A DNA stretch of 64,000 bases from contig QYRS01000012.1 of assembly GCA_006503535.1 (NCBI GenBank), positions 2,025,001 through 2,089,000 of the forward strand, written 5' to 3'. Within the stretch, counting starts at the first letter, position 1. Every line of letters starts with the position of its first letter. This document shows, in pieces, positions 1 to 12,400 of the stretch. Origin of the DNA: Arthrinium phaeospermum (Eukaryota; Ascomycota; Sordariomycetes; Amphisphaeriales; Apiosporaceae). The notes below the pieces were generated by a model. It ran no database searches. It saw only the letters and a list, made by a program, of their open reading frames with translations, and was not told the DNA's origin. The translations under genes and the position numbers were made by a program.

Positions 1-987
1 TGCACTGCCGGTTCTCTCTCACCTTCTTGGCGAGGACCACCGCTTGGCATAGTGCACTAGGTACGTGATGGACAGGTGGGAGAAGAGCAGGGAGGCACTT
101 GGGAGAAACGTGTTCAGGTACATGGTGGCTGAGTATATTCTTCCGTAGCAGAGTCTAGTATCTCCCGTTGGACGGTGCTTGTGTCACCCTTCTGATTGGA
201 AGTGAAGAAAGAGAGAGGAAAGACGGCCGGATGTCGCTTCTTTGCTTCATATGTCTATATGTACGAACCACGCGTAGGCAGCCCATTCATGCCCACCACG
301 AGTTATCGTTGGCGGCACGGCGGGGTTTCTGTTTCACTCCTAGGGCTTTGCTTGGCTTGGACCCCCCAAACTGTTACGAGCGTTCGGGACTCGTCGGTAC
401 AACTCCGAGTCTACTCGCTCCAATGGGTTCGTGCTTGGGTATTTTGACCGGCCACATAGCATCGTCCGGCTCGCACCACAGGTTCTGATGTGAGACATTC
501 GCGGAGATTTCCGCCCTCAGATCCAGCCCTTCCCTTGTGCTACTTTCACCCCGCGTTGTGAATGGTCATCGCTCGGAAAACCATGCCGCCCAGCAGCTTC
601 CGATTGAGACAATGTCTCGCTGCTTCGGATGGCTCTCCGTCCCTCAGACCCCAAGATGGTCGTTCGGATCAGCCAAGAGGGCAGACCAAATCCCGAGCCG
701 AAAAGTCAGTTGTGGTCACACACACATGAACAACGCAGAAAAGGGATGGAGAAGACGGGAGTATGGTTGACCGTGCTGTACCGTGCGGCTCCCAGACCAA
801 GTGCATGTCGCTATTTTACTTTGGTCCGAAAAAAACGTCATAGTTGGAATCTGTGATGCAACACCATGCTTCGTCGGTCTAGGCTCGACCGCATCATCTC
901 CATGATGTAGTATACTACTGCTTCTGCATCTCAGTCTCCGACTATGATATAAGTACATAAGACAGATACAGCTCTTTCCCCGTCCAT
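1..987. other. no gene recognised
   Basis: Only short overlapping frames without family resemblance or paired splice signals are present. The right end is the 3' flank of the FAD oxidoreductase that ends at 988. Confidence 0.6.
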
Positions 988-2776
988 CTAGGCCGGCGGT
1001 AGCTTGAACGCCCCCGCCAGCTTCCGCCCAAACACGCCGTGCGGATCGTAGTGCCCCCGCACCTCCCGCATCCTCCTCACGCTCTCCTCCCCGTAGCTGG
1101 CCAAGACATCCTGCCCCTCGTTGGCGTCGTTCATGAAAAGGTACGGCATGTAGCTCCCCGCGCCCGGGCGGCGGCCTCGACCTCGGCGTATAGGGCGTCC
1201 GCCGCCGCCGCGACGGCCGCGTCGTCCTCGGCCCTCCACCACAGCAGGTCGATGTGGAACCACGACTGCGCCGCCGCCTCGAGGCCGAGCGCGTTGCCGA
1301 CGCCGCCGCCGGAGCGGCGGCCCGCCTCGACGAGGTGGGCCGAGATGGGCTGCCAGCTGAAGACGCAGGTCCCCGCCGTGGCGGCGCGGATGGTTTGCAT
1401 GTGCGGGGAGTGGAGCATCACGTCTTTGATGACGGCTGTTAGTTCCTTGGTGGGCTTGATGGTCAGGGCGTGGAATCGGATACTGATCGTAACGGATTAG
1501 CAGCGATATTCCTAAGCTAGGGCAAAAAACAATGCACTTCGGACAAGACTCACCGGGGTATGGGAGGCGTGGGAAACTCGCTCATGAGCTCGGTCAGCGT
1601 CTTGATCCCCGTCGTGTCCATGATGGACTCGAAGCCGTCGAACAAGGAGAACGCGGCCGGGTTCTCGACGGGCTGGAGGTAGACCAGCGTCAGGATGATG
1701 GTGTTGTTGGTGGCCGCGAGATTGATGTTGACCGACGCGAGCTCGTCTCTTTCGGGGGCCGTCTCATAGGCGATCATGGCATCCAGAAAGTCATCAACCC
1801 GATCCCAACCGATGACTCTCGTCCCTCCCCAGACTTTCTGGATGGGGTACGTCCGGAGGGTGAACGACGTGACAATGCCTTTAATGTATTGCAGTTAGCC
1901 AGATTTGTCAACTTTGGCAACACGGGCTGATCATACCGAAGTTGTTGCTGCCTCCTTTCAGAGCCCAGAAAAGGTCCCGGTGGGAAAATTCGTTTGCATT
2001 GACGGTCGAGCCGTCAGCAAGAACGACCTGAGCAAGTCCATCAGTAAACAAAACGGGAAGCATTGGTGTGATGACAAACATACTCCGAAGTTAACCACGT
2101 TGTCGCAAGCCAGGCCGTAGCTCTCTGATAGGTAAGAAAGGCCGCCTGTGAGGTATATCGTCAGCCGCATACTCAAACATCGTGGTGTAGCCGCTGCAAT
2201 GACCCAATAGGGCTACTTACAACCAAGGATCAGGCCCCCAACGCCCACATCCAGGACCCGGCCGCCGACCACGGTGACGCCATACTGGTCGAGGTAGTCG
2301 TAGACATTCTGCCACCTCAGTCCCGTGCCGATAACCACCTTGTTATGCTCACTAGTGTACTCGATATCCGTGAAACGAGACATGTCAATCAGAACTTCAT
2401 TGTCAGCCATGGCCGCGCCAGCGATGGGCATGTGGCCGCCGGACCGGACGCCGAAACCGGCATCCTCCTCGGCGAGGATAGACACGGCGCCCTGCACCTC
2501 GTTCGCTGTACGAGGCATGAAAACACATGCGGGCTCTTTCCACGTGGTTTCTGACCTGGTATTTCTTTGATGTTACCATTTGAGCTACGCAGACAAGTCA
2601 TTTAGGCCATGCTTATCGTACCACGAGGTCCGGACCAAGTCCTTGTACATATCGTGCTGGGAGGTAAACGTCGCATTGTTGGTGAAGGTCTCGCCCAAAC
2701 GCAGACAGGCACTGGTGGCGGGCACGAGGGACTGGTTGGCGGTCATGAAGCCGGCCATGGACTTGAGCATATCCAT
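988..2776 (-). CDS. FAD-linked oxidoreductase (berberine-bridge type), one frameshift
   Basis: Flavoprotein oxidase of the FAD_binding_4 plus BBE family; the substrate cannot be told. Six exons fit: 2776-2622, 2555-2221, 2145-2084, 2027-1937, 1878-1554 and 1482-988. The exon-2 region shows the PP-loop [14 protein letters not shown], whose His is the usual covalent FAD site. [11 protein letters not shown] follows, without the Cys that would make FAD bicovalent. The C-terminus carries the BBE signature ([10 protein letters not shown], then [12 protein letters not shown]). Start 2776 gives no signal peptide; an upstream secretory exon cannot be excluded. In the last exon the reading frame changes at the C-run 1156-1159. 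One missing base would restore it, giving 487 codons plus stop, and no GT-AG intron fits there. Family assignment is firm; the break is probably a sequence error. Confidence 0.88.
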
Positions 2777-4187
2777 GTTTGGAGCCGGGAGCTGGAGCGG
2801 GGAAGCCTACTAGAGTTGGATGAGACGGGATCGAGTGTAGGTGAAGATGAATACACAGGGACGAGCAAACGTTGCTTGTTGCAGGACAGTGAAAACAACA
2901 CCCCAACTCTAGCAAGAACCGCAATACACCTGCGTTTAATATGGGAGGGAAAGGGATTGGAGTCGTCGTGGGATTGTTGCCAAGCATGTCGTTGTATCGA
3001 GTAATGACAGGATCCACCACCCCCACCTTGCCGGGATCCGTCTAATACGATTGGCTGGTCCGTCTAATTGCGGCCAATCACGCGCGGGCGACCCGGCCAA
3101 CTGCATACAGGGTTGCATTCAGGCAAATATGGCTCCTTGGCCCCTTCGTACCTTGCAGTTGGCATTTGGTGACCGGGGCACACGTGCAAGGATACACGAC
3201 ACAGACACGAATCGGATCCCCCAGATGCAACTTCACCGCCCACCGCTGCTGCCGGATGGATCCGGGCCATGGTGGATACGCGCATCCCGTCTCATCCGCG
3301 GCATATTCATGGCTAGTTCCCGGGCGCCGGGCCGACGTCGTCCCCTTTCGGTAAACATTTGCATACTATGCTACACAGCACGTGTGCTGAAGTCTTAACC
3401 CTATGCTTAGCTGCCGTATGATGCTGTAAGAATGTTCGGATCAACAAGGTTTACGCCGTTGGGGAACATGTTACTCGCGGAAGTAACAGCATAAACTGAG
3501 GTATACGACGGCGCGAACTCTGATTCTTCAACTACCTTTTAGCTGAATTACCTTAATTTATGACAAGGGGCCAAGACCTTTACACCCGTACTGGCAAATG
3601 ACAATGTTCCCTTGCTTTTGATTTCGATAGACCGAATCTGGCCGCCAGAGTCTCTGTTTACTTAGACTTCGCCGCGTAGCGTTCCTGCTGGGACAATACG
3701 AGACCGAATGCCGGCAGCGCGACGAAATACGAAAAGAGCACATCAGAGATCGGGCATCCAGGTGATGTCCCAGGCCGTCAAGGAATGTTGGTAGATTGAT
3801 GTGATGGCTGAGCCAACGCTTCATGCAAAGCTCGCCGCACCGGGCCCGAGCTGTGCGTCCATTCGATTCAGTACAATGCCGAGATAACTACCAGATCTCC
3901 GGAATGCTCATTCTGGCGCGGATGGATATGTACAACCAGCAGAGCGTGGTACCTCATCATTCTCGCCAGGAGGCGTTGGGAACTATACGGATGTTATGAT
4001 CTTATAGCAGGCAGCGTCATGTGATGAGCCAGCGAGTCCGATATACTACCTAGTCAGCTCGTATCTAACAGTGCGGGAACGGGGCGTGGGATCCACACCG
4101 GACGACTCAGATCGTCGTCGCCCACCAAGACAAATCGCCGCACACGATGAGTACCATAATAAGCGCCGCTGTTTCCATCAAGTACCA
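2777..4187. other. no gene recognised
   Basis: 5' flank of the oxidoreductase and 5' flank of the tRNA. A CT-rich stretch just upstream of 2776 looks like a fungal promoter/5'UTR. No supported coding region was found. Confidence 0.6.
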
Positions 4188-4294
4188 GGGGATGTGGTCT
4201 AGTGGTATGACGTTTCCTTAGCATGCGCTACGATCTCTTCCCGAGAGCGTAGCCGGCATGGAAAAGGTTGTGAGTTCGATTCTTACCCTCTCCA
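4188..4294 (+). tRNA. tRNA-Ala(AGC) with 35-nt intron
   Basis: The full cloverleaf can be drawn. The acceptor stem is GGGGATG (4188-4194) with CCTCTCC (4287-4293), including the alanine identity pair G3-U70, and discriminator A at 4294. The D arm is 4197-4211. The anticodon stem TTTCC/GGAAA encloses loop TTAGCAT with anticodon AGC at 4220-4222. The T arm is GTGAG-TTCGATT-CTTAC at 4270-4286. The intron 4224-4258 sits at the standard 37/38 position and can form its own GCTAC/GTAGC hairpin. Pair 6-67 is a U-C mismatch. A short T-run at 4298-4301 serves as pol III terminator. Confidence 0.93.
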
Positions 4295-4758
4295 ACACTT
4301 TTGCCCTTCGCGTCGTCATAGCCTGGCGGGCGTGATATCGGAGGGCGTTTCTTTCTGCGTTCTCGCTTGAGCATTTAAGTCGTTTCGCCGGTCTATGGAC
4401 GGTGTCTTGCAGCCAGTGTTTTTTTTTTTTTTTTTTTTTTTTGTGCTCTTTTTCTTTTCTCACCCCGAGCAACGGATAAAACCGTAAGCCTGCGTCTACC
4501 TCGTATACCATGTTGTTTTGTCACTCGGAACTAACGTCCCATTCTTGCAACAGCATGGCACTCATAGCAAACATGGTAGCAGGAGAGACACGCTATATGA
4601 AGGCAAAGACAACTATTCGGAGGGCGAAGGAAAGAGAGATGGAGTCCAGAATGGCAGTCTGCACTTCTGCTAGATACGCCTGATACAATACAGCACGGGA
4701 GCAAACCAAACAACGTGAAATTGGCCGAGGTGGTGGACCTGACGAGGCACTCAAACAA
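4295..4758. other. intergenic with poly-T tract
   Basis: Spacer between the tRNA and the 3' end of the Nudix/IF-2B gene. It contains a 24-base T-run and no gene. Confidence 0.6.
4419..4442. repeat. poly-T tract (24 nt)
   Basis: Uninterrupted T homopolymer about 120 bp downstream of the tRNA. It could be a retro-insertion poly-A tail on the other strand, but no adjacent element is recognisable. Confidence 0.9.
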
Positions 4759-6498
4759 TTAAAGATCGCCAAAGAACCGGTCGATCTCCGCCCCAATCCA
4801 GTCAGACCTCTTCTGGATCTCGGCGGCCGACCATACTCCCGCTTCCGTGACGTACGCATCAATAAAACGCGCCGGCACCCATTCGAAGTAGACATTCTTC
4901 ACTTTGACCCCGGTGTTGACATCGCCGGATGCTGCCTTCACCACATCATCCACACCCTTGACGCCGACACCCCGCCATCCCCTCGCCAGCTCGTCCGCGT
5001 CGTTCTCCTCCACCACATGCTCGCCCACGTCCCCCGGACCGGCGACCTTGTCGACCTCGCTCAAGACAACCACCTGGGCCCCGGACGACACGTGCTTGGC
5101 GCTGAGGACCGCCGGGAGCGAGCCCGTCTTGTTGGACACGTCGCCGGCCGCGCTGATCCGGTCGGCGCCCAGCAGCACCAGGTCCACGTCCTCGGACGCC
5201 AGCGCGGCCGAGGCGTCCGAGTAGAGCGTGATGTTGAGGTGCTTCTGCCCATGGCCAATCTCGGAGACGAGCTTTGACGCAAGGGTTACGCCTTCGCACA
5301 GGGGCCGCGACTCGAGGATGCGGAGATCGATGACGATGCCGTCTAGCGCAGCAGTGGCCCGAGTCAGGCAGCTCGCGATGGTCGAGCTCGAGGACAACGT
5401 CAATACTTTCAGTCGCGCCTCCTCCGGGCGACCCTCCGACGATGGTGATAGCACGCGGTCTCGGACGAAGTCTACGAACGAGGACGAGATCTTGACCACC
5501 GCCGACGCTTGATGGGTAAGTAGCCCGTCAATGACGTCCAGAGTCCGCAACAACCGTTCCTCCGGCGAACCTATTGAATCTCGACGTCAACAACAGTTAC
5601 TCTTTTACTTCATTGTTCCTGGACACTGAATAACATGGAATAAACACTGCAACATGACGGAATAAACGCTGAAAGTCGCTTACCGTCTCTCCCCCTGAAG
5701 ACCGTCCGTTCAACCCGGTCGAGCGCCGAGACCATAGCCCCGACGATGGCCGCGCCCATGCTCTCGCGCCCGTTCTTCCAGAGATGCCACGCAGCCATCC
5801 GGACACTGGCCCACCAGGCATCATCACCGTCCATAATAGCCGAGCACCCCAGTTCGGCGACGACGTCGCGCAGGATCGAGACGGCCTTGGCGGCCAGCTG
5901 CCGGGCCCCGCTCTCGTGGTCCATCTGGAGCTCACGCAGGCCCGCGGCCAGCGTGCCGCCCGCCCCGGCGCCGAGGTCGATCTCGGGCCAGACGCGCCGC
6001 AGGCTGTCGCGCAGTCGCGGCACGCCCCGAACGCGTCCGAGTCCGCCACCGAGAGCGGGTCGTGCCACTCCCAGCCCTCGTGCTCCCAGTCGATCACGAT
6101 GCCGGCCTCCCCCTTGCCCCCCTCTTCGGTCGACTTGAGGCGGAAGGCGAAGGGATGGATGATCCACTCGCGACCGACGGACGCGTCGGCGAAGGCGTAC
6201 GGCTTGCCTTTGCGGAGGAGCTCGAGGTCCGACGAGGGTTCAGGGCGGTCTCCTCCTTGATCTCCCGCAGGGCCGTCGCCAGGGCGTTGGTGTCGTCTTT
6301 CTCAACGCTGCCTGAAATAGGGGCCAGCTTGTGCTGATACGTCCGCACTTCGCCGCTGCGCCTGAATAGCGCAACCTGGGCCTGGGCATCGTTGTTAGGG
6401 GCATGCTTGAATAGGAATGACACAGCGACCTCGCGCCTCTCCAGGGGCGTCGGGCCCGCGCCCGCATATGCGGCCGTATGTGGCTGCCTGCTCGCCAT
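4759..6498 (-). CDS. Nudix hydrolase / eIF-2B-like (IF-2B) fusion, two frameshifts
   Basis: Two-domain protein. The N-terminal Nudix domain has box GSVEKDDTNALATALREIKEE (6306-6244 region), with the metal-binding REIKEE core. The C-terminal domain belongs to the IF-2B family (eIF2B alpha/beta/delta and methylthioribose-1-phosphate isomerase relatives), seen in LLGADRI, NKTGSLP and VPARFIDAYV. Exons 6498-5684 and 5570-4759 are joined by a 113-nt intron. The start at 6498 is chosen because Nudix strand 1 follows shortly after. The frame breaks at the G-run 6236-6238 and at the C-run 6025-6028. One missing base at each restores a 542-residue protein. Such fusions are known in filamentous fungi; substrate and role are not established. 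The IF-2B part more likely binds a sugar-phosphate or nucleotide than acts in translation (inference). Confidence 0.85.
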
Positions 6499-7386
6499 AG
6501 AAGTACTAAGTGGTGTAGCTTGCTCGCGAAGGCTGCATGCAAATGCTGCACGCACAGTTGCAGGTTCCGAAATGAGACCGACTAAGGTGTCGACAGGAAA
6601 GCGCGCGACATGAAGCCGATGATGCGCCGTACTTGATTGCGCATCGGAAGGGAAGAAATTGCCACGCTGCAGGCTGCTGTAATGAAACGGCGGGATGCGG
6701 CGTTGAGGGAGGGGTTTGGCCGAGTCGGAGTTGTGCAGATTCCTTACGTCACTCGCTGAGATCGCTTGTGTGTATATTGTACCGTACCAAGACCAGACTC
6801 GAAAGACAATACGAATAGGGGCAGATGATTATACCGGACAGAATGGATTACTAGAGCACTATATTTTATATCGAACCAATGAAATATCTCACATTACCCA
6901 CCTGGCGTAGTCGTGAGCAAGTGGAATAATCAAAAGCACCGGCAAAGGACCCGTCGGTTTATTCTAGCGATCGCACCTACAGGTGACAGGCTAGGCGGAG
7001 TTTGGAGAAATGCCCACTGTAGAAGCTCTAAACCGACCCCTGCATCCAAAAATACCCGAACCGATGGGGCCCCCAACTCACCAAAGTTTAGGGGACCAAC
7101 CACCCCTCCCCTCCTGAGCACAGCACATCTCAAGCGAAGACATGGCAAACCACCAAGGCAAACGGCATTCACAGAAACATAACGGCAAGATCCGAAACCA
7201 GTAATATTCATGAATGTGTGTCCGAAATTAGCAATTAACCAAAACCCATCCCGAAACCTGCCTCATGCAATAAGCAATCCCATCCAACCCATCATACCCG
7301 TTTCTATCGTCTGCCGCGACATGATAAAAGATGACTCTAACTCCAAACAATCCATAAATTCAGAATGCTCAAAAGAGCGTGGCCTT
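6499..7386. other. no gene recognised
   Basis: Promoter side of the Nudix/IF-2B gene and 3' flank of the fungalysin gene. Short frames only. Confidence 0.6.
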
Positions 7387-9416
7387 CTAGCAGACTCCCG
7401 AGGGGATAGTGGTGCTGCCCGTGCGCTTAGACGAGGCGTACTTGGCGCCCTGGCCGAGGCCGCGCTTGGCGAACGCCGTCCAGATGGGGCAGGCGTTGGC
7501 TCCGCCCGTAAGGGCCTGATCGGCGTCGAGAATGGCGTCGCGGGCCTGCACGAAGTTGGGGTTGCAGGGTTGCCTGAGGAATATGTTAGTCAACGGCTTG
7601 GTAGAAGGCCATGAGAGAAAAGGGTGGTACTTACAGAGCCATGGCATCGATAACCAGCTTCATCGCCAGGTACTTGCCGTCGGTGGGGACACCGTTTTTG
7701 AACTCGGGCTTGGGGCCGTCGTTCTTGCCGTGGATGTCGATCAGGTTCCACATGACCTCGTAGAGCATCGTGGCCCAGGTCTCGCCAATGTCGTGGACCT
7801 CGTTCTGCGTGTTGAGGGTGGTGTAGGTGTTGGGGTTGACAGTGAGGCTGGTCGAGTACAGGACGGAGCGGATGCCGGCAGGGTCGTTGTAAACCCAGAC
7901 ACCCATGGGGTAGTCGGTCTTGCGGGTGTCGCTGGGCTTCAGGCGGATGGCCGTGGCCATGAAGTCACCCCAGCCCTCGCCCATGCCACCGGCCTCGAGG
8001 GAGTTGAGGCAGTTGGAGTTGGCAGGTCCACCGGTGAGACGGTTGGAAAGTCCGTGGGTGTACTCGTGGATGACGACACCAGCCTCGAAGGCACCGTCAC
8101 GCTGGGGAGTGGACCGGGTCCAGAGGAACATGCGCATGCGACCGGGCTGGCCATCGGGAGGGGTGGCGAAGTTGGCATTGTTGGTGCCGGAGCCGTCCTG
8201 GGCGTTCAGGATGGTGAAGTCGTCGCCCTTGCCGCCCTTGCCGTTGTTGCTGACCTGGAAGTTTCCGGCAGCCTCGGTAAAGCCGAGCGTGTAGAGCAGG
8301 TCGTGGTAGGTGTTGGCCGTGTAGAACAGCTGCGTGACCGCGGCGTCCTTGTAGGTCGAAGGCGGCGACATCTTGGCGTCGTACGGGTAGGAGAAGTTGC
8401 CGGTGCTGCTCGTGGGGCGGTAGTTGTTCAGGTACGACGACCCGCCGTTGGGGTTGGTCTGGGCGATGGCGTTGTTGCCGCGCGTGGTGTCGTAGGTCGT
8501 CTTGCCATCGCCAATCCAGGTAAAGGGGTTGGAGGTGGTGTCCCAGGGGTTCGTGACTGCCTGGCGATCGCTCTCGGTGGGGTCGTTCTTTCCCCAGGGG
8601 TAGACCAGGTAGGTGGCATCCGTAGCCTCGGCGACGTAGTCGACGACACCGTGGACCTCCTCGTTGGTAGCAGCATCGACGTAGCTGAGCAGCCAGTTGT
8701 CCATGATGTCGGTCTCGACTCTCCAGGTCAGAGCCAGGGTGCCGTCGGCCTTGACGAAGTACATCAGCTTGGCCTCGGGGTCCTTCTGTGCGCCTAAAGT
8801 GCCCTTGAGGGTGTAAGTCTCCTTGGCATTCGGAGCCGCCTCCGCAGATGCCTGGCCAGAGATACCAAGATCAAGGATCTTGGTGGCCCCGCTCAGAGCA
8901 ACGGTGGGGTCGCTGAACGCGCGCTTCGTCACGGGGTTTTCGGCAGGAACCGCGCCAGTGAAGAAGTTGTTGGAGTAGGAGAAGACCTTTCCATCCTTGG
9001 CAATCTGAGTCGGCTGTTAGAAGATTCATTCTCAGGAGGGGATACGCCAGACAACTCACGTTGACGTTGACGTCAGCATTGTCAATGTCGAGACCATGGG
9101 CGGTCTGCTTGAAGTTCACATGGGCAATGCCATTCGCGCCGACGTAGTGGTCGTCGACAAGGCGGAACTCAGCGCCAGGGGCAATGGTCTTGACCAACTC
9201 AGTAGCAGTGTCGACGTAGGTGTCACGTCGAGCAATCTTGACGGCGTCTTCGGTAGCCTTGGAGCTGATGTACTTGGCGGTGGACTTCAAGCGGAAGGCA
9301 TTGAGGTCGACGGATCGACGGCGGAGGTTGGACATGTAGCTGTTGTGGCCAGTGACGGGGTGAGCGTTGATGTGCAGGGTGGCGCCAAGGAGGCCGAGAA
9401 GGACAGAGGAGCGCAT
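7387..9416 (-). CDS. extracellular metalloproteinase, fungalysin (peptidase M36)
   Basis: Secreted zinc endopeptidase of 637 residues, the usual size for fungalysins. Exons are 9416-9060, 9004-7635 and 7573-7387, with introns of 55 and 61 nt and clean GT-AG borders. A signal peptide (residues 1 to about 18) is followed by the fungalysin/thermolysin propeptide with [15 protein letters not shown]. The catalytic part has HEYTH at about 432-436 (two zinc-binding His and the catalytic Glu) and the third zinc ligand in EGWGD at about 462. The mature enzyme is expected to start before the segment AFSDPT or further downstream. It degrades extracellular protein during saprotrophic or host growth. The frame is intact. 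It is the first of several secreted-protein genes in this window. Confidence 0.97.
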
Positions 9417-12400
9417 CTTGACAGAGCTGGAACGAGAGGAGAATACGAGGGCTGGATACTGGGCTGAAGAGCTGCCTGCTTCTCTTCTCCATCTTGTCGC
9501 GATGCGCTCTGGTCTTATATAGCTGATTTCCCATGATGACTTGTGATGCCGACCGAAGACAAGCTAGCGGGATGAGCTTCCTAATCCGACAGGAGAGGCT
9601 CACTCAGACCAATAGCCAGACGCTTCTGGGCGGATAGCCTTGCAGGGGTCACTGCACCTTCCTGGGCCGAGCAGGACCACCGTAGTTCGTGATATGCAGG
9701 TCAGCTATAGGCAGGCGCGGACTAGAACCAGTACCAGTGTGGATGGTGGCCAGGTCTGGCGGGCAACCGAGTCTCCATCCGGGCCAGATTGCGGCGTGGG
9801 AAGCCAAGACAAAGGGGAAGGTGGTCTCCACGCGTGCCTTGGAGGGTGCTGGACTATGGGCTTCACATCCGACTGATGAGACCCTGCAGGGGAGGCTAAG
9901 CGATTCATCCCATGTCAGGGCGCCGAACCACAGGATAACCTTACTCAGGACAGCCTTACTAAACCTTGAGCCATCCGGCCGTGCCCGGATCTACCTCGAG
10001 GCCCGTCGCGGCAGACATGTTCTAGATTCCATCACACGTCCATGGACCCGTCGAGATTTTGTTGTAGTAAGCAGCAGCAGGACGGACAGGGTTGGCATAC
10101 TCGTCAGGTCATTCCTCTCATGTCTCTGCAAACATGCAGGCGGCCGGACGGTTCAGTCTCTCTAGTACAGAGGATCGAGAGAGCTCCGTGACCGGTGCCT
10201 TGGCTTTCTGTAATTTTGACAAGACGAGTGCTACCTCGGCGATTGTGCAACCATAGCCCCGTGGCGGGTGTAACGGTCCCCAAAAGTGAGAGACAAGGAA
10301 GGTCAGCTAAGCTAGCACGCAAGGCCGCCCGAATGCCTGTCAGGGTCAGTTGGACGCCTGCCAATCCGGGACATGCGCATGCGAGGATTGTCCGTATTTT
10401 GCGAAGGACATATCGGCATGAGACGATGGGAATCCGTGCGTATGCCTCTTGATAGCGGATTGCTGGGTGCGGCGAAGCGTGCCTGCGGCCGTGAGCCCAA
10501 TGGCACTTTCTCGTCGTGGTCTAGCGGTTTGGCTACTGCAGCAAACGGGTCCTCTTGGCATGATGCCAAGGGCCTTTCTCATCTCCGCAACAGCCACACC
10601 CGGCATCGCATATCTGTTAAACATTACGGCAGTAAGGCGTGACGACATATCCACCAATGGCGCCATGCGACGCTGTCTGGCGGCCGCAAGAAACGATGAA
10701 GATAAGAGAGAAAAGCATGGCGCCCTCGGATTTGACAGGGCGTTGTGATGGGGGGTGCTAGTGCTGGCTGCTAGGTGTGGGGGACGGTGGTAAGAGCGAC
10801 TGGAACCCACCAAAAAAGGACAGACTGACTGATGCTAGCGGCGCGTCTGTCTGGTTTAGCGAAGGCACCCTTTGCATGAGACCCTCAACGTCTTCCACTC
10901 TTCCACCCACCTTCCCTTTCCGGCCCAGGGACCCGACCCGATGACACAATGTTATCGGCGAAACAGAGATGGCCTTCTTTTTCTTTTTTCACGTGCCACT
11001 TTTGATGCAGATGAGATCGCAGCCAGCCATTCGCGAGTTATTGAGAGGAGTCCGAGATCAGGCGCTGCTCCAGTAGCGGATGATTTCTCCGGCAGATCCA
11101 TTGTCTTAGCACACGATCCGGGCCGCACAGGCCAACCTGCTGCCTTGCCAGCTGCCCCCGTTTTAAGCGCCGCGCGCGCGCAGCTTTAAAGAGAGTGAGA
11201 GTGAGAGTCTTGCCGACGGAGCCCCGATGCACTCACTGCGCCTTCGCTTCATGCTTGACAGAAGGAAATAAATGCATTGAAGGTCCGATTTCGCGACGTG
11301 CCGATGGTCTCTCTGTATCTCTCGTCTAGTCTACTTCCTACCTATTCAAGAAGGTCTTCGACAAGTAGGTAAAGGTGCGAGTATGGCCGTAAGCTCAGCA
11401 GCTTCAATCCTGCATGTAATTGGGTTGCATTTCCCGTGAGTCTAGATTGAATCTGCAACGCTGGAACCAATCGGGACATTCTGCTCTACAGCTGACAATG
11501 CACTGCTACTATATCTACTGCCGTAATAGAACACCTCGCCAACAGTCGCCTTGATAAACCCAAAGTGACACAAGCAGAAGCAGGACGATAAAGAATCAAC
11601 CTTGAGATGCTGCAGATTGATATGCGATTGCTGTCCATCCACACCAAGAGACTGCTGCATCGCCAAGGAACTTCCCCATTGGGAGAACCACCTGGGCTGA
11701 GTGTTCCCACTCTATCAGGGGTCGAGGCAGCTCGCTATTTTGGGCGACTACACAGACGCCCTTGAACCGAGTATGTGTGACATAAGAGAATCGATAATGG
11801 AACGGGATTTCTCGAAATCCTCGAATGATGTCTTCGAGCTTGCATGCGACAAGGGTAGCGGACCGATGGGCCATGTCGCATTCGCACCCGAGTGGCCAAA
11901 GCAGCAGCAACCTTGCTTTTCATATACTGCATATGTGTGTTAGGTAAGTTGTCACTCCTGGGCACGTAGTACGCTTGTTCTCGCGCCTATGCACATATGT
12001 AAGCAAGTGGGCTACAAGCTTAGCATTTGATGCTGTGTTAGTGATAGCTGCATACGAAAAGGCAAAAAGTGCATAGCTCAAAACCAATTCACGGTACCTG
12101 GTAGGGGTGTCAAAACTTCGGCCTGGTACCAAATAAGCATCACTCAAGTTGGGACGATGCGACCTACCCGCGCATGCTGCGAGGCTATTTATAGATCCCT
12201 GCAGCCTGCTTGACGGATAGGGAAGTTCCTCATGTAAAGATTTCTCACGCCATAACGACAGACAATTAGACGATCTCGTGTAGATGACGAGAAAGCTGCT
12301 CCTTTTCAAGGGAAACTAGGGGATGACGTAACACGAATTCCACACGAACTACCCTTGCGCAGCTTCAGTGGCTTAATACCCGTCGTCACTTATCGTGTCA

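Noticed and set aside
4218..4511. 97-codon minus-strand frame over the tRNA
   Set aside because: It is the antisense translation of the tRNA-Ala gene and the poly-T tract, a well-known false protein.
11596..11910. 104-codon minus-strand frame with protein-like stretches
   Set aside because: Isolated, no recognisable family or intron signals; insufficient to call a gene.
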